64,000 bases of DNA from Agarophyton chilense (GCA_030374765.1 JARGXX010000039.1:1-64000), one strand, 5' to 3'; positions 1 to 9,844 are shown, numbered from the stretch's first letter. Notes: generated by a model not told the origin, from the sequence alone. Made by a program: numbers and translations.

Positions 1-360
1 TCTATTAAGGAACCCAAATTCTCTATCGAACATTAGAGGCAGCCCAGAATTGATAGCTCCTGTAAAAGATGAAAAGACAATAATTCCTGGACTTAAAAAT
101 TGGTAATAAGTGTTATTTTGTGTTAATAGATTTATAGGTGCATTTTGAAATAATGCTCCAAATAAAATAAGCCATAGCATTGGTTGCACGATTCCAGAAA
201 ATAAACTCGAAGGTCTTCTTTTGATTTGTATGTAATATCTTTTAATTAAACATATAATCTCTTGATACATACTGTTTATATATTTCTTGGATGCAATATT
301 TTTTCTAGGTTGTAGTTTTACAATATTATATTGCTTATTATTTCTTATAGTGTTTAACAT
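1..360 (-). CDS. ycf38: Ycf38, ABC-2 type transporter permease (N-terminal part, cut by window edge)
   Basis: The minus strand is open from an ATG at 360 to base 1, giving the first 120 residues. About 35 hydrophilic residues are followed by a basic stretch (KRRPSS) and then the hydrophobic core typical of ABC-2 permeases: a PMLWLILFG helix, a periplasmic-like NNTYYQFLSPGI segment and GLPLMFDREFGF. The family forms the membrane part of an ABC exporter; its substrate in plastids is unknown to me. It is divergent from petF with a 213-nt gap. The 3' part lies outside the window. Confidence 0.88.
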   Translation of the reverse strand, partial: MLNTIRNNKQYNIVKLQPRKNIASKKYINSMYQEIICLIKRYYIQIKRRPSSLFSGIVQPMLWLILFGALFQNAPINLLTQNNTYYQFLSPGIIVFSSFTGAINSGLPLMFDREFGFLNR

Positions 361-443
361 TATATTGATTTTATAAATTTATATAGAAAATTTTTACGTC
401 TAATTATAATATTTTTGATATATATTTTAATTATATTTAAATA

Positions 444-472
444 TTGTATGGTTATTTATTTTGTTTTATGAT
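444..472 (+). promoter_or_regulatory. Candidate sigma70-type promoter for petF
   Basis: TTGTAT (444-449), a 17-nt spacer and TATGAT (467-472). This is 4/6 and 5/6 of the bacterial consensus with ideal spacing, about 95 nt before the petF start. Found by eye in AT-rich DNA, so chance matches are possible. Confidence 0.42.
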
Positions 473-493
473 TTAATAATAAATAGTCGTTAT

Positions 494-521
494 ATTATTC
501 CACTTAAGTTAAGTGAATAAT
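494..521 (+). promoter_or_regulatory. Stem-loop in the presumed petF 5' leader
   Basis: Arms CACTT/AAGTG extended by ATTATT/AATAAT, with one bulged C at 500 and a 5-nt loop. If the promoter at 444-472 is used, this 11-bp stem lies in the petF leader, about 50 nt before the start codon. It could stabilise the mRNA or be a protein-binding site; function is inferred only. Confidence 0.35.
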
Positions 522-573
522 GTGCAATTAGTAGTTGTAATAATTTTAGTCAAGTATTAGAGGAGAAAATATT

Positions 574-876
574 ATGGGTGATGCACTTTATAAAGTAACT
601 TTGCTTTTAGAAGATGATCGAACTGAGACTATTGATTGTTCTTCTGATACTTATATTTTAGATCAAGCTGAAGTTGATGGTCAAGATTTACCTTATTCTT
701 GCAGAGCAGGTGCTTGTTCAACTTGTGCTGGTAAATTAATTAGTGGTACAGTCGATCAGTCTGATCAAAGTTTTTTAGATGATGATCAAGTAGAAGAAGG
801 CTTTGTTTTAACTTGTGTAGCTTATCCTACAAGTGATTGTACTATTGCAACACACCAAGAAGAATTGTTGTACTGA
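574..876 (+). CDS. petF: Ferredoxin, plant-type [2Fe-2S]
   Basis: Plant-type ferredoxin of 100 residues, the soluble stromal electron carrier that takes electrons from photosystem I to FNR and other reductases. The cluster ligands are visible as C43, C48, C51 (CRAGACSTC) and C81 (LTCVAYP), with the usual acidic surface and a C-terminal EELLY. A strong Shine-Dalgarno GAGGAGA lies 7 nt before the ATG. It is divergent from ycf38 and convergent with rps10, separated by a perfect long hairpin. Confidence 0.98.
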   Translation: MGDALYKVTLLLEDDRTETIDCSSDTYILDQAEVDGQDLPYSCRAGACSTCAGKLISGTVDQSDQSFLDDDQVEEGFVLTCVAYPTSDCTIATHQEELLY

Positions 877-890
877 TAATGCTTTACACA

Positions 891-958
891 AAACTTTAAA
901 CTTGTCAGTAGAATACAGATTATGAATAATCTGTATTCTACTGACAAGTTTAAAGTTT
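891..958. terminator. Bidirectional terminator hairpin between petF and rps10
   Basis: A perfect 32-bp inverted repeat (arms 891-922 and 927-958) closes a 4-nt loop TGAA. It starts 14 nt after the petF stop and its right arm covers the rps10 stop codon (950-952) and the two codons before it. The position between convergent genes suggests a shared 3'-end or stabiliser structure. Confidence 0.8.
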
Positions 959-1267
959 TATTTCAATATCTACACCAGAAGGAATATTAAGCTTCATCAA
1001 AGAATCGATTGTTTGTGAAGATGGTTCATATATATCGATAATTTTTTTATGTGATCGTATCTCGAAGTGTTCTCTAGAATCTTTATCTACATGTGGTGAT
1101 CTTAAAACGCAGTAAATTTTTCGTCTTGCAGGTAATGTTATAGGCCCCCTTGCTTCGACCTTTGTTCTACGCGCTGTATCAATTATTGTTTTACACGATA
1201 CAGCTAAGAGGGTGTGGTCGTAAGCTTGCAATTTAATACGTATTTTGTTTTGTTCATGAATTTTCAT
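950..1267 (-). CDS. rps10: Small ribosomal subunit protein S10
   Basis: S10 of 105 residues with the family signatures [12 protein letters not shown] near the start and the [10 protein letters not shown] core. It is part of the 30S head. In bacteria rpsJ opens the S10 operon; here it is the last gene of the cluster, after tufA, as in plastids generally. It lies 14 nt downstream of tufA. Its last codons form one arm of the strong hairpin at 891-958. Confidence 0.97.
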   Translation of the reverse strand: MKIHEQNKIRIKLQAYDHTLLAVSCKTIIDTARRTKVEARGPITLPARRKIYCVLRSPHVDKDSREHFEIRSHKKIIDIYEPSSQTIDSLMKLNIPSGVDIEIKL

Positions 1268-1281
1268 ATATTTAATTTTTA

Positions 1282-2511
1282 TTATTCAAGAATTTTAGAA
1301 ACTACACCTGCCCCTACAGTTCTTCCTCCTTCACGTATAGCAAATCTCATACCTTGCTCAATAGCAATGGGGTTAATTAGTTCAGCACTCATTTTAATTC
1401 TATCTCCTGGCATTACCATCTCTGCAGCAGATCCATCATCTGCAGTAAATTGTGTAATTGTTCCTGTTACATCAGTAGTACGTACGTAAAATTGTGGACG
1501 ATACCCGGAAAAAAAAGGAGTATGTCTTCCGCCTTCTTCTTTTGTGAGAATATATACTTCTGCTTCAAATTGGGTATGAGGTGTAATTGTTCCAGGCTGG
1601 GCTAATACCATTCCTCGTTCAATATCTTTTTTTTGTACACCTCTTAATAATATGCCTATATTATCTCCTGCCATACCTTCGTCTAAAGTTTTTTGAAACA
1701 TTTCAAGTCCGGTAATTGTAGTTGTGGTAGTCTCTCTTATGCCTACTATCTCTATCGTATCACCAACTTTTATTATACCTCTTTCAATTCTTCCTGTGGC
1801 AACAGTACCTCTACCTGTGATTGAGAATACATCTTCTACAGCCATTAAAAAGGTTTTCTCTACATCTCTAATTGGTGTTGGAATGTATTCATCTATAGCA
1901 TCCATAAGAGAATGAATTTTATCAACCCATTCGTTTTCACCTCTTTGAATCGTGTTATTATCTGTTACTTTTTCTAAAGCTAATAACGCGGAACCTGCTA
2001 CAAATGGAATATCCTCACCCGGGAAATCGTATTGTAGCAATAGCTCACGTACTTCTAATTCTACTAGCTCTAAGAGTTCTTCATCATCTACTTGGTCTTG
2101 TTTATTCAGGAAAACGACTATATTTGGTACTCCTACTTGTTTAGCAAGCAAGATATGTTCTCTTGTTTGTGGCATTGGACCGTCTGCTGCGGATACAACT
2201 AAAATAGCTCCATCCATTTGGGCCGCACCCGTAATCATGTTTTTTACGTAGTCAGCATGACCTGGGCAATCTACATGTGCATAGTGACGATTTTTTGTTT
2301 CATATTCGACATGAGCTGTGTTAATTGTTATGCCTCTTGCTTTTTCCTCTGGTGCAGCATCAATTTCATCAAATTTTTTTGCTTTTGTATCATTTGCAGC
2401 TGCTAGAGTTGCTGATATAGCTGCAGTAAGTGTTGTTTTTCCATGATCCACATGTCCTATTGTTCCAATATTAACATGAGGTTTTTTCCTTTCAAATTTT
2501 GCACGTGCCAT
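1282..2511 (-). CDS. tufA: Elongation factor Tu
   Basis: EF-Tu of 409 residues, full length. It carries aminoacyl-tRNA to the ribosome as a GTP complex. The G domain shows GHVDHGKT (19-26), [12 protein letters not shown] and NKQD. Domains 2 and 3 follow with [13 protein letters not shown] and [21 protein letters not shown]. The plastid-encoded copy is typical of red algae. It lies in the str-like segment rps12-rps7-tufA-rps10, without fusA. An AAGGA motif lies a little upstream of the ATG. Confidence 0.99.
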   Translation of the reverse strand: MARAKFERKKPHVNIGTIGHVDHGKTTLTAAISATLAAANDTKAKKFDEIDAAPEEKARGITINTAHVEYETKNRHYAHVDCPGHADYVKNMITGAAQMDGAILVVSAADGPMPQTREHILLAKQVGVPNIVVFLNKQDQVDDEELLELVELEVRELLLQYDFPGEDIPFVAGSALLALEKVTDNNTIQRGENEWVDKIHSLMDAIDEYIPTPIRDVEKTFLMAVEDVFSITGRGTVATGRIERGIIKVGDTIEIVGIRETTTTTITGLEMFQKTLDEGMAGDNIGILLRGVQKKDIERGMVLAQPGTITPHTQFEAEVYILTKEEGGRHTPFFSGYRPQFYVRTTDVTGTITQFTADDGSAAEMVMPGDRIKMSAELINPIAIEQGMRFAIREGGRTVGAGVVSKILE

Positions 2512-2550
2512 AATTTTTAATTTCCTTTTTAGCTAAAAATTATAATATTT

Positions 2551-3021
2551 TTAATAACGGTAGTGGGCAAATGCTTTATTAGCTTCGGCCATACGATGTG
2601 TTTCTTCTCTTTTTCTGATAGTGTTGCCGCTTTCATTAGATGCATCTATGATCTCATTGGCCAATCTGAAAGCCATGCTTCTACCTGATCTTGTCTGAGC
2701 AAACCTTGTAATCCATCTAAGAGCTAAATTTGTTCCACGATATGCTCTTACTTCCATCGGTACTTGATACGTCGATCCCCCAATTCTTCTACTTTTTACT
2801 TCTACTAATGGTGTAGCATTGCGTATTGCTTTTTCTAATATCTCGAGAGAGTCATGAGATGTTTTCTTATTAATTATATCTAATGCTTCATAAACTATTT
2901 TATACGCTAATCCTTTTTTACCACTTTTGAGTATTCTTGCAGTTAGCATACTTATTAGTTTACTGTCATGTACAGGATCTGTTTTAATTAATCTTTTTTT
3001 AGATTTGTTACGGCGAGACAT
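2551..3021 (-). CDS. rps7: Small ribosomal subunit protein S7
   Basis: S7 of 156 residues, full length. It nucleates folding of the 16S rRNA 3' domain. The sequence begins [11 protein letters not shown] and shows the conserved [11 protein letters not shown] and [13 protein letters not shown] motifs, ending [15 protein letters not shown]. It lies 39 nt after rps12 and 39 nt before tufA in the same direction, so it is probably cotranscribed with both. Confidence 0.98.
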   Translation of the reverse strand: MSRRNKSKKRLIKTDPVHDSKLISMLTARILKSGKKGLAYKIVYEALDIINKKTSHDSLEILEKAIRNATPLVEVKSRRIGGSTYQVPMEVRAYRGTNLALRWITRFAQTRSGRSMAFRLANEIIDASNESGNTIRKREETHRMAEANKAFAHYRY

Positions 3022-3060
3022 ATACTTAATTTTATAATATAGATTTATGTTGTTTAAATT

Positions 3061-3435
3061 TTATGTTTTCGGTTGTTTTGCTCCATATTTAGAGCGACTT
3101 TTTTTTCTATTTTTTACACCAGATGCATCTAAAATTCCTCTTACTATATGGTAACGTACACCAGGTAAATCTTTAACTCGACCTCCTCTTATAAGTACAA
3201 CAGAATGCTCTTGTATATTATGTCCTATACCTGGTATATAAGCTGTTACTTCGAATCCTGAAGTTAATCTTACTCTTGCTACTTTTCTTAAAGCAGAATT
3301 AGGTTTTTTGGGTGTGGTCGTATAAACTCTTGTACATACTCCTCTTCTTTGTGGACACCCCTTTAAAGCAGGGGATTTTGTTTTTTTACTAGATTTATGT
3401 CTTTCTGATCTTACAAGTTGTTGAATAGTTGGCAT
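3061..3435 (-). CDS. rps12: Small ribosomal subunit protein S12
   Basis: S12 of 124 residues, the decoding-centre protein. The hallmark segments [15 protein letters not shown] and [14 protein letters not shown] are present. The gene is continuous and cis, not trans-spliced as in land plants. It opens the rps12-rps7-tufA-rps10 unit. A perfect consensus promoter lies 41-69 nt upstream, so this unit probably has its own transcript besides read-through from the ribosomal cluster. Confidence 0.98.
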   Translation of the reverse strand: MPTIQQLVRSERHKSSKKTKSPALKGCPQRRGVCTRVYTTTPKKPNSALRKVARVRLTSGFEVTAYIPGIGHNIQEHSVVLIRGGRVKDLPGVRYHIVRGILDASGVKNRKKSRSKYGAKQPKT

Positions 3436-3475
3436 ATGTAATTTCTTTATTCATATGTTATTAAATACCTCTCAT

Positions 3476-3504
3476 ATTATAATTATTGTAATATGCCCTG
3501 TCAA
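3476..3504 (-). promoter_or_regulatory. Perfect consensus sigma70 promoter upstream of rps12
   Basis: On the minus strand: TTGACA (3504-3499), exactly 17 nt, then TATAAT (3481-3476). Both hexamers match the bacterial consensus at all six positions. The predicted RNA start is about 35 nt before the rps12 ATG. It lies in the 89-nt gap between rpl31 and rps12, inside the long cluster, and marks the old str-operon boundary. Confidence 0.85.
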
Positions 3505-3524
3505 ACTATATTTTTTTAAAACTA

Positions 3525-3755
3525 TCATTTGGAGGGTTTATCATAATTGGATTGTAAATTGTATTTACGCATGAATTTTTCTACTCTTCCTTCAGTATCT
3601 ATAATTCTCTGTGATCCTGTAAAAAAAGGATGGTTTCCTGACCATATATCTACATGTAGTTCCTCTTGAGTTGAACCTATCGTCATGACATGTTTGCCAT
3701 CACAATATACTTTAGTGTCATTAAACCATCTTGGATGTATATTTTTTTGAGTCAT
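3525..3755 (-). CDS. rpl31: Large ribosomal subunit protein L31
   Basis: L31 of 76 residues. It begins MTQKNIHPRWF and carries the conserved SGNHPFFTGSQRIIDTEGRVEKF core. The four-cysteine zinc motif of some bacterial L31 proteins is absent; only one cysteine (YCDGK) is visible, so it looks like the zinc-free type. It is preceded by rps9 with 52 nt between and followed by an 89-nt gap with the rps12 promoter. Confidence 0.95.
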   Translation of the reverse strand: MTQKNIHPRWFNDTKVYCDGKHVMTIGSTQEELHVDIWSGNHPFFTGSQRIIDTEGRVEKFMRKYNLQSNYDKPSK

Positions 3756-3807
3756 ATATTGTTCTATTTGAAGCTGATTGAAACTGCTAAGATTATGTAT
3801 TTTGTCT

Positions 3808-4221
3808 TTATCTTTTTGAATACTGAGGAGCTTTCCTTGCTTTTCGTAAACCGTATTTCTTCCGTTCTTTTATTCTAGCATCTCTTGTTAAAAATCCTTC
3901 AGCTTTCATAGTTGTGCGATTGTCAGGATTCATTCTACATAGTGCTCTTGCTAGTCCTAATCTTATTGCATTTGCTTGACCTGTTAATCCGCCTCCTTCG
4001 GTTTTAACATAAATATCGTATTCTTTGTTTAATCCAAGAATTTTTAGAGGTGCATATGATACTCTCAGATAGTTAGGACTGAATTGTAAGTATGATTCAC
4101 CTGGTAGGCCGTTAATAATTAATTTTCCAGATCCTGGTACTAGCTTGACTCTAGCAATGGATGTTTTACGTCTACCTGTACCTGCATAAATTATTTTTGA
4201 ATTTTTTGTTAATGTAGTCAT
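3808..4221 (-). CDS. rps9: Small ribosomal subunit protein S9
   Basis: S9 of 137 residues. It has [14 protein letters not shown] near the N-terminus, the [19 protein letters not shown] core and the basic tail [16 protein letters not shown] that reaches the P-site tRNA. It follows rpl13 by 12 nt, conserving the bacterial rplM-rpsI pair inside the plastid cluster. Confidence 0.97.
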   Translation of the reverse strand: MTTLTKNSKIIYAGTGRRKTSIARVKLVPGSGKLIINGLPGESYLQFSPNYLRVSYAPLKILGLNKEYDIYVKTEGGGLTGQANAIRLGLARALCRMNPDNRTTMKAEGFLTRDARIKERKKYGLRKARKAPQYSKR

Positions 4222-4233
4222 TTGTATGAATTT

Positions 4234-4665
4234 TTAAATAAATGTTATTATTTTTGGCTTTTGTGATTCATGAGGATGCATGTTATGTGGATAGATTTTT
4301 AGCTGTCTAAATAATTGTCTACCTAAAATCCCTTTCGGCAGCATACCCTTAATAGATTTTTCTAAGATTCTATTCGGTCTTTGATTTAAAATTTCATTAA
4401 ATTTTTGAATTTTTAATCCTCCTGGGTAACCGGAATGTCTCTTATATGTCTTTTGAACGAATTTTTTACCTGTAACATTAATAGATTGTGAATTTAATAA
4501 TATTATATGTATATTATTATTAATATATGGCGTAAAAGAAGTTGAATTTTTACCTCTTAGTAATTTAGCTATTTTACTACTAAGCCTACCTAAATTTTTA
4601 TTTTTAGCATCAATAATGTACCATGTGCTACGCTTGTTTGTTGGAGCTATATATGTTTTATTCAT
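4234..4665 (-). CDS. rpl13: Large ribosomal subunit protein L13
   Basis: L13 of 143 residues, an early assembly protein of the 50S subunit. Signatures include WYIIDAKNKNLGRLSSKIAKLLRGK, YKRHSGYPGG and MLPKGILGRQLFRQLKIY. It is paired with rps9 downstream (12 nt) and follows rpoA after 82 nt. Confidence 0.97.
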   Translation of the reverse strand: MNKTYIAPTNKRSTWYIIDAKNKNLGRLSSKIAKLLRGKNSTSFTPYINNNIHIILLNSQSINVTGKKFVQKTYKRHSGYPGGLKIQKFNEILNQRPNRILEKSIKGMLPKGILGRQLFRQLKIYPHNMHPHESQKPKIITFI

Positions 4666-4747
4666 AATTAATATATGGATATATATTTTGTAAACTTAAA
4701 GTAATTATTGTTTTAGTCATATATTGAGATTTAACTTAAATATACTA

Positions 4748-5692
4748 CTAAGTATTTTTTATATTTTTTTCTTTTGGTAATCTAATCCCAAGCTTATTTT
4801 GTAATGCTTCGATTACTTCTTCTGCGGATTTTTGACCGAAATTTTTAATTTCTAAAAGTTCATCTTGTGAATAGTCTAATAGATCTGAAATAGAGTTAAT
4901 TTGAGCTCTTTTAAGACAATTGTAAGCTCTAACAGATAATTGGAGTTCTTCGATTAATACTTGATTAATTTCTTCTTCATATTCATTATCTGTATTATCC
5001 ACATTTTGAAAATTTAGATTAGTAAGAGGGTAAAATAGGCTATTTAGCACTTGTGCTCCTTCGCTAATGGCTTCCTGTGGCGATAAGCTACCATTTGTCC
5101 AGACCTCTAAAAATAGTTTTTCCTGAATAAGTATCGGACTTATCTTTTTCTCTTCTACTATATAATTGAATTTAGTGACTGGCATGAATACAGCATCTAT
5201 TTGTAAAAAATCTATAGATTTTTTATCAAAACCTTTATTCACAAGCTTATATCCGCTTCCTTTTTCAATTCGAAATTCCATTTCGAAGATAGTATTATTG
5301 CAAATAGTTGCTATATATTGTTGTGGATCCACAATTAGAATTTCTGGAGGTACTTCAAATAAGCCTGTGGTGATAATAGCAGGTCCTTGTAATCGTATTC
5401 TACCAATCTGAGGTGTATCGCTATGGCTTTTCAAGACTACTTTTTTGAGATTAAGCAAAATTTCCAATACATCTTCTCGTACTCCTGTAATAGTCGAAAA
5501 TTCATGGTTGATTCCAGCAATTCGTACAGCTACAATAGCAGCGCCTTGTAAATCTGATAGAATGGTTCTTCTTAGAGAATTGCCTAAAGTAGTACCTTGT
5601 CCTTTATTGAGTGGTTCTACAATAAAACGACCATATTGTTGACGGTTACTATCTGTTTTTGATTCTACGCATTCTATTTGGAAATAGGTCAT
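4748..5692 (-). CDS. rpoA: RNA polymerase alpha subunit (plastid-encoded polymerase)
   Basis: Alpha subunit of 314 residues. The N-terminal dimerisation domain shows PLNKGQGTTLGNSLRRTILS and the central insert domain. The C-terminal domain is intact, with LSVRAYNCLKRAQINSISDLL and the helix-hairpin-helix NFGQKSAEEVIEAL. An intact alpha-CTD means it could contact upstream promoter DNA or activators. It follows rps11 as in the bacterial alpha operon and works with rpoB, rpoC1 and rpoC2 encoded at 48406-57525. Confidence 0.98.
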   Translation of the reverse strand: MTYFQIECVESKTDSNRQQYGRFIVEPLNKGQGTTLGNSLRRTILSDLQGAAIVAVRIAGINHEFSTITGVREDVLEILLNLKKVVLKSHSDTPQIGRIRLQGPAIITTGLFEVPPEILIVDPQQYIATICNNTIFEMEFRIEKGSGYKLVNKGFDKKSIDFLQIDAVFMPVTKFNYIVEEKKISPILIQEKLFLEVWTNGSLSPQEAISEGAQVLNSLFYPLTNLNFQNVDNTDNEYEEEINQVLIEELQLSVRAYNCLKRAQINSISDLLDYSQDELLEIKNFGQKSAEEVIEALQNKLGIRLPKEKNIKNT

Positions 5693-5742
5693 ACAATATT
5701 ATTCTGGATATATCATTGTAAGCAATTATTAAGTGCTGTAAT

Positions 5743-6132
5743 TTAAACACGTCTTTTTTTAGGTGGTCTGCAACCGTTATGTGGTATAGGAGTAATATCC
5801 TTAATTAAAGTTATATTAATTCCAGTTGCTTGTAATGCTCTTATTGCAGTCTCACGTCCTGCACCTGGGCCATTAACGAGTACTTCTGTTTGTCTTATTC
5901 CTTGTTCCATCGCTTGTTTAGCGGCTTTTTCTGCAGCTATTTGTGCAGCAAATGGTGTTCCTTTTTTAGTGCCTTTAAATCCACTTGCACCTGCTGAAGA
6001 CCAAGATAAAGTGGAACCCTTAAGATCAGTAATTGTAATGATAGTATTATTAAATGTTGATTTTATATGCGCTATGCCGTTAATAATATTTTTTTTCTGC
6101 TTTGCATATGTTTTTTTTGTTTGTCTAGCCAT
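5743..6132 (-). CDS. rps11: Small ribosomal subunit protein S11
   Basis: S11 of 129 residues, platform protein of the 30S subunit. It has [35 protein letters not shown] and the tail [18 protein letters not shown]. The reading frame is open 30 codons further upstream, but those codons overlap the end of rps13 and do not resemble S11, so the start MARQTKKT at 6132 is chosen, 25 nt after rps13. Confidence 0.96.
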   Translation of the reverse strand: MARQTKKTYAKQKKNIINGIAHIKSTFNNTIITITDLKGSTLSWSSAGASGFKGTKKGTPFAAQIAAEKAAKQAMEQGIRQTEVLVNGPGAGRETAIRALQATGINITLIKDITPIPHNGCRPPKKRRV

Positions 6133-6157
6133 AGATGATAAAGTTAATATATGATTT

Positions 6158-6538
6158 TTATTTACGTGGAGCCTTTTTCTTTCCAGCCATGGTTTTCTTG
6201 ATACCTCGTTTTGTACGAGCATTAGTTCGTGTATTTTGTCCTCTTAAAGGAAGCCCAAGTTGATGTCTTTTACCTCTATATGAACTTATAGTCATCAACC
6301 TTTTGATATTCATAGATTCTACCCTTTTTAAGTCTCCTTCCACTTGATAATGATTATTTAGTATTTGCCTGATAAGTACAACCTGTTCATCTTTAAGTTC
6401 ATGTGTTTTAATGTTTCGATGTATTTTAAGTTGTGCTAAAATTTCTATCGCTTTTGATTTACCTATACCATAAATATATGTTAATGATATTTCTATTCTT
6501 TTATTTTTAGGTAAATCTACACCTACTATTCTTGTCAT
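6158..6538 (-). CDS. rps13: Small ribosomal subunit protein S13
   Basis: S13 of 126 residues, at the 30S head where it contacts L5 in the intersubunit bridge. It begins [26 protein letters not shown], with the helix-turn motif, and ends with [23 protein letters not shown]. It lies between rpl36 and rps11 as in bacterial alpha operons. Confidence 0.97.
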   Translation of the reverse strand: MTRIVGVDLPKNKRIEISLTYIYGIGKSKAIEILAQLKIHRNIKTHELKDEQVVLIRQILNNHYQVEGDLKRVESMNIKRLMTISSYRGKRHQLGLPLRGQNTRTNARTKRGIKKTMAGKKKAPRK

Positions 6539-6560
6539 TTTGATTTCCTATTATATATAA

Positions 6561-6674
6561 TTATCCCTGTCGTTGCTTATGTTTTGCATTGTCACAAATG
6601 ATTATTATTTTTCTATGTCTACGTATTACTCTGCATTTATCACAAATTTTTTTTACAGATGCTCTGACTTTCAT
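6561..6674 (-). CDS. rpl36: Large ribosomal subunit protein L36
   Basis: A 37-residue zinc-ribbon protein reading [20 protein letters not shown] and ending NAKHKQRQG. The zinc ligands C11, C14, C27 and H32 are all present, so it is the metal-binding type. It sits between secY and rps13, exactly as in bacterial spc/alpha operons: 41 nt after secY and 22 nt before rps13. Confidence 0.97.
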   Translation of the reverse strand: MKVRASVKKICDKCRVIRRHRKIIIICDNAKHKQRQG

Positions 6675-6715
6675 TGATGTTTTAAATATTTTTATTAATT
6701 GTTGTAATTTTATTT

Positions 6716-7951
6716 TTATTCCATTATATTATCATACTGCTGAGATATTATGTATGTCTGAATTTGTTTTGCTGTATCAATTGCTACACCCACTAATATT
6801 AATAAAGATGTAGTTCCCAATCCTTGCAATAGACTTGTTTTTGTCGTGCTTGCTATTAAAGAAGGTATCAGAGCTATTATAAATAAAAATATTCCCCCCA
6901 CAAATGTCATTTTGTTTAATATTCTTCTAATATACCTGATTGTATCAGAGCCAGGTCTAATCGAGGGTATGCTGGCTCCCATTTTGTTTAAATTTTCTGC
7001 AATATCATCTGGATTTAAAACTAATGATGTATAGAAATAGCTAAAAGCAATTATTAAAGAGCAGTAAGTTGGTAAATATAAAATACGACCAGGTAAGAAT
7101 AAATTAATTATACTACCTATTGTAGGTACCTGTATATTATTTGAAAAATATATAGGTAATGTCATAGTAGCAGAAGCAAATACAATCGGCATAACACCAC
7201 CTTGATTTAGTTTTAGAGGTATATAACTTTGAGGATTTGATATAGTAAACTTACTTAATTGTTTTGCTGATACAATCATGATTTTTCTTTTACATTCTTG
7301 GATAAGAATAGTTATCATTAAAATTAACACAAATAATACAAATAAAAAGCATCCGTTAATAATAGTTTGTTTATCATAAATGTTAATTTTGTAATTTTGT
7401 ATGTTTTTTGGTATACCTGAAATGATATTTTGAAAAATCAGTAATGATGCACCATTTCCTATCCCATATTCTGTAATAATTTCCGCAAACCACATAATGA
7501 TTAAGGAGCCTGTACTTAACGCAATAACTGAATCTAGTATAAAATAGTAGTTCCAGTTAAAGACATAAGGTTTAATCCACAAAGAGATACCTACGCTTTG
7601 TATGATGCTCCAAATAAGTGTGAAATAACGTGTTATTTGTCCTATTTTTTGCCGACCTGATTCTCCTTCTTCCTTCTGTAAATTTTCTAATTCAGGTATT
7701 AACTTTGTTAATAGTTGCATCATAATTGATGCATTTATATAAGGTACAATTCCTAAAGCGAAAATCCCTATTGTAGAAAAGCCTCCACCTGAAAAAATAT
7801 TTAAAAAATTGATTAACCCATTATTATTAATATTATTATTCAATGAAGCGTGATCTATGCCTGGTACCGGAATAAATATTCCTAATCTAGCTAAAATAAG
7901 TAAGATCAATGTGATGAATAATTTTTGTTGTAATTCTTTTGCAGCCTTCAT
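6716..7951 (-). CDS. secY: Preprotein translocase subunit SecY
   Basis: SecY of 411 residues, the channel subunit of the thylakoid Sec translocase. It shows the first helix and plug ([15 protein letters not shown]), [31 protein letters not shown], the [12 protein letters not shown] helix and [23 protein letters not shown] near the C-terminus; about ten membrane segments are apparent. It works with SecA, SecE and SecG; secG is in this window at 29595. It lies between rps5 and rpl36, as in the bacterial spc operon; rpl15 and rpl30 are absent here. Confidence 0.97.
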   Translation of the reverse strand: MKAAKELQQKLFITLILLILARLGIFIPVPGIDHASLNNNINNNGLINFLNIFSGGGFSTIGIFALGIVPYINASIMMQLLTKLIPELENLQKEEGESGRQKIGQITRYFTLIWSIIQSVGISLWIKPYVFNWNYYFILDSVIALSTGSLIIMWFAEIITEYGIGNGASLLIFQNIISGIPKNIQNYKINIYDKQTIINGCFLFVLFVLILMITILIQECKRKIMIVSAKQLSKFTISNPQSYIPLKLNQGGVMPIVFASATMTLPIYFSNNIQVPTIGSIINLFLPGRILYLPTYCSLIIAFSYFYTSLVLNPDDIAENLNKMGASIPSIRPGSDTIRYIRRILNKMTFVGGIFLFIIALIPSLIASTTKTSLLQGLGTTSLLILVGVAIDTAKQIQTYIISQQYDNIME

Positions 7952-7969
7952 TGCATATTTAGGTATGTT

Positions 7970-8488
7970 TTATATATTAAAAAGCCTTTCTATATCGATA
8001 TCTCTACTCTGTGCTGTATTTTGAAATGTTCTTAATTGGCTTAAAGCATTCAATACGGCCCGTGCATTATTTAATGTGTTGCTAGATCTTAATTGTTTAG
8101 CTAGAATATTCTTAACTCCAGCAAGTTCTAAAACTGTACGAGTGGAACCTCCTGCAATAACTCCTGATCCTATTGCTGAAGGTCTTAAGATGACTTTAGC
8201 AGCTCCTGATACACCCTCTATTGGGTGAGGTATAGAACATGATTTTGTGAGAGGTACATTGATTATGTGTTTTTTAGCATCAGTGACACCTTTTTTAACA
8301 GCACCTATGACATCACTTGCTTTACCTATACCTACTCCTATATCTCCTTTTTCATTACCTACAATTAAGATGGCTCTAAAGCTTAATTTCTTACCCCCCT
8401 TCACAACTTTTGTTACTCTTTTTACTTGAACAACTTTTTCTTCCCAGTTATTTTCTTGATCTTTATTTTTGATTAATTTTTTTTTCAT
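7970..8488 (-). CDS. rps5: Small ribosomal subunit protein S5
   Basis: S5 of 172 residues. It has the double-stranded RNA binding fold near [26 protein letters not shown] and the C-terminal [25 protein letters not shown] segment. It helps set translational accuracy on the 30S shoulder. It follows rpl18 by only 7 nt, so cotranscription is likely. Confidence 0.97.
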   Translation of the reverse strand: MKKKLIKNKDQENNWEEKVVQVKRVTKVVKGGKKLSFRAILIVGNEKGDIGVGIGKASDVIGAVKKGVTDAKKHIINVPLTKSCSIPHPIEGVSGAAKVILRPSAIGSGVIAGGSTRTVLELAGVKNILAKQLRSSNTLNNARAVLNALSQLRTFQNTAQSRDIDIERLFNI

Positions 8489-8495
8489 AATTATC

Positions 8496-8813
8496 TTAAA
8501 AGTTAATACCTTCTTCTCTCATAGCTTCTGCTAATGCTTTAATTCGACCGTGATATATTTTATTTTTACGATCAAATATTATTTTTTCAATTCCTAATGC
8601 TTTAGATTTTTGAGCGATATTTTGACCAATTTTATGTGCAGCATGACAATTATTTGACATTTTTTTATTTTGTTCACTTGAAGTCACTAATGTTGAACTA
8701 GTTGCAATAATTTTATTGTTATTATCATCTATAACTTGTGCATATATATGCTTGTTGGACCTAAATACACAAAGACGTGGATGGTTTTTTGTTCCTCTGA
8801 TTTTCTTTTTCAT
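8496..8813 (-). CDS. rpl18: Large ribosomal subunit protein L18
   Basis: L18 of 105 residues, the 5S rRNA binding protein. It has the [18 protein letters not shown] strand motif, an [21 protein letters not shown] segment and the ending [13 protein letters not shown]. The N-terminus is short, without the long basic extension of many bacterial L18 proteins. It follows rpl6 by 24 nt. Confidence 0.95.
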   Translation of the reverse strand: MKKKIRGTKNHPRLCVFRSNKHIYAQVIDDNNNKIIATSSTLVTSSEQNKKMSNNCHAAHKIGQNIAQKSKALGIEKIIFDRKNKIYHGRIKALAEAMREEGINF

Positions 8814-8837
8814 ATATTATTAAATACTAATCAATTA

Positions 8838-9380
8838 TTATTTTCCAGATTTACCTACTTTTAAATTAACTGCTTCATTTAAATATCTAATACCTTTTCC
8901 TTTGTAAGGTTCAGGTGGTCTTATTCTTCTAATTTGAGCAGCTATTTCTCCTACTTGTTCTTTTTGTATTCCTTTGATAGTAATATTTGTATTGTTTTCC
9001 ACTTCTATAATAATATTTTTTGGAGGTTTTATAATAACAGTATGACTATAACCTACATTGAGTATTAAATTATTTCCATTTAATTGTGATCTATAACCTA
9101 CGCCTTGTATTTGTAATCTTTTTTCAAATCCTTGAGATACACCTATAATCATATTATTTACGAGAGTCCTAGACAATCCGTATAATTTTTGTGCTTCTTT
9201 TGTGTTTTTTGTCTTATACAAGAATAATTTGTTATTTGTGAGATCTTGCTCAATTTGGATCAGTTTTGGGATTTTATATAATAACTCACCTTTTGGACCT
9301 TGAATTTGTACATGATTTTCTATAATTGTAATATTAATATTCTGCGGTAAATTAATCGGTTTTTTTCCTATTCTAGACAT
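8838..9380 (-). CDS. rpl6: Large ribosomal subunit protein L6
   Basis: L6 of 180 residues, at the base of the L7/L12 stalk near the factor-binding site. It begins [15 protein letters not shown] and ends with the family signature [19 protein letters not shown], then [10 protein letters not shown]. The two tandem L6 folds are of normal length. It follows rps8 by 20 nt. Confidence 0.97.
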   Translation of the reverse strand: MSRIGKKPINLPQNINITIIENHVQIQGPKGELLYKIPKLIQIEQDLTNNKLFLYKTKNTKEAQKLYGLSRTLVNNMIIGVSQGFEKRLQIQGVGYRSQLNGNNLILNVGYSHTVIIKPPKNIIIEVENNTNITIKGIQKEQVGEIAAQIRRIRPPEPYKGKGIRYLNEAVNLKVGKSGK

Positions 9381-9400
9381 TATTTTATTTTAAATTAGGT

Positions 9401-9799
9401 TTACCATATATAGCATAAAATTTCTCCACCCAGCCCATAGTGTCTAGCATGATAGTCAGACATTACTCCTTTTGATGTTGATATTATAGCTATTCCAATT
9501 CCTCCAAGAACTTTGGGAAGTTCTTTATAATTAGCATAAACTCTTAAACCAGGTTTACTTATTCTTTTGAGTGATGTAATCACAGGTTCTTTACGTTTGC
9601 CTTTATACTTTAATGATATCAATAAATATTTGTTACTATCTTCTCCTATTTCTTCAAATTTATAAATAAAACCTTCTTCTTGCAAGACTTGGACAATATT
9701 TCTAGTCATTTTGGTTGAACATACTTGAACAATTTGATGCTTTGCTAAGTTTGCATTTCGAATACGAGTCAACATATCTGCAATTGTATCATTAATCAT
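9401..9799 (-). CDS. rps8: Small ribosomal subunit protein S8
   Basis: S8 of 132 residues, a primary 16S rRNA binder. It begins [19 protein letters not shown] and ends with the signature [21 protein letters not shown], then [11 protein letters not shown]. Its start is 45 nt after the rpl5 stop in the spc-like part of the cluster. Confidence 0.97.
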   Translation of the reverse strand: MINDTIADMLTRIRNANLAKHQIVQVCSTKMTRNIVQVLQEEGFIYKFEEIGEDSNKYLLISLKYKGKRKEPVITSLKRISKPGLRVYANYKELPKVLGGIGIAIISTSKGVMSDYHARHYGLGGEILCYIW

Positions 9800-9844
9800 A
9801 TTTTAAACTTTTTTAATTTTTAATTTTGATTGATTTATATCATA

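Noticed and set aside
1214-2406. Several plus-strand open frames opposite rps10 and tufA
   Set aside because: They are antisense shadows of conserved genes, have no ribosome-binding sites and show biased, low-complexity translations.
6133-6222. 30-codon extension of rps11
   Set aside because: It overlaps the end of rps13 and does not resemble S11.
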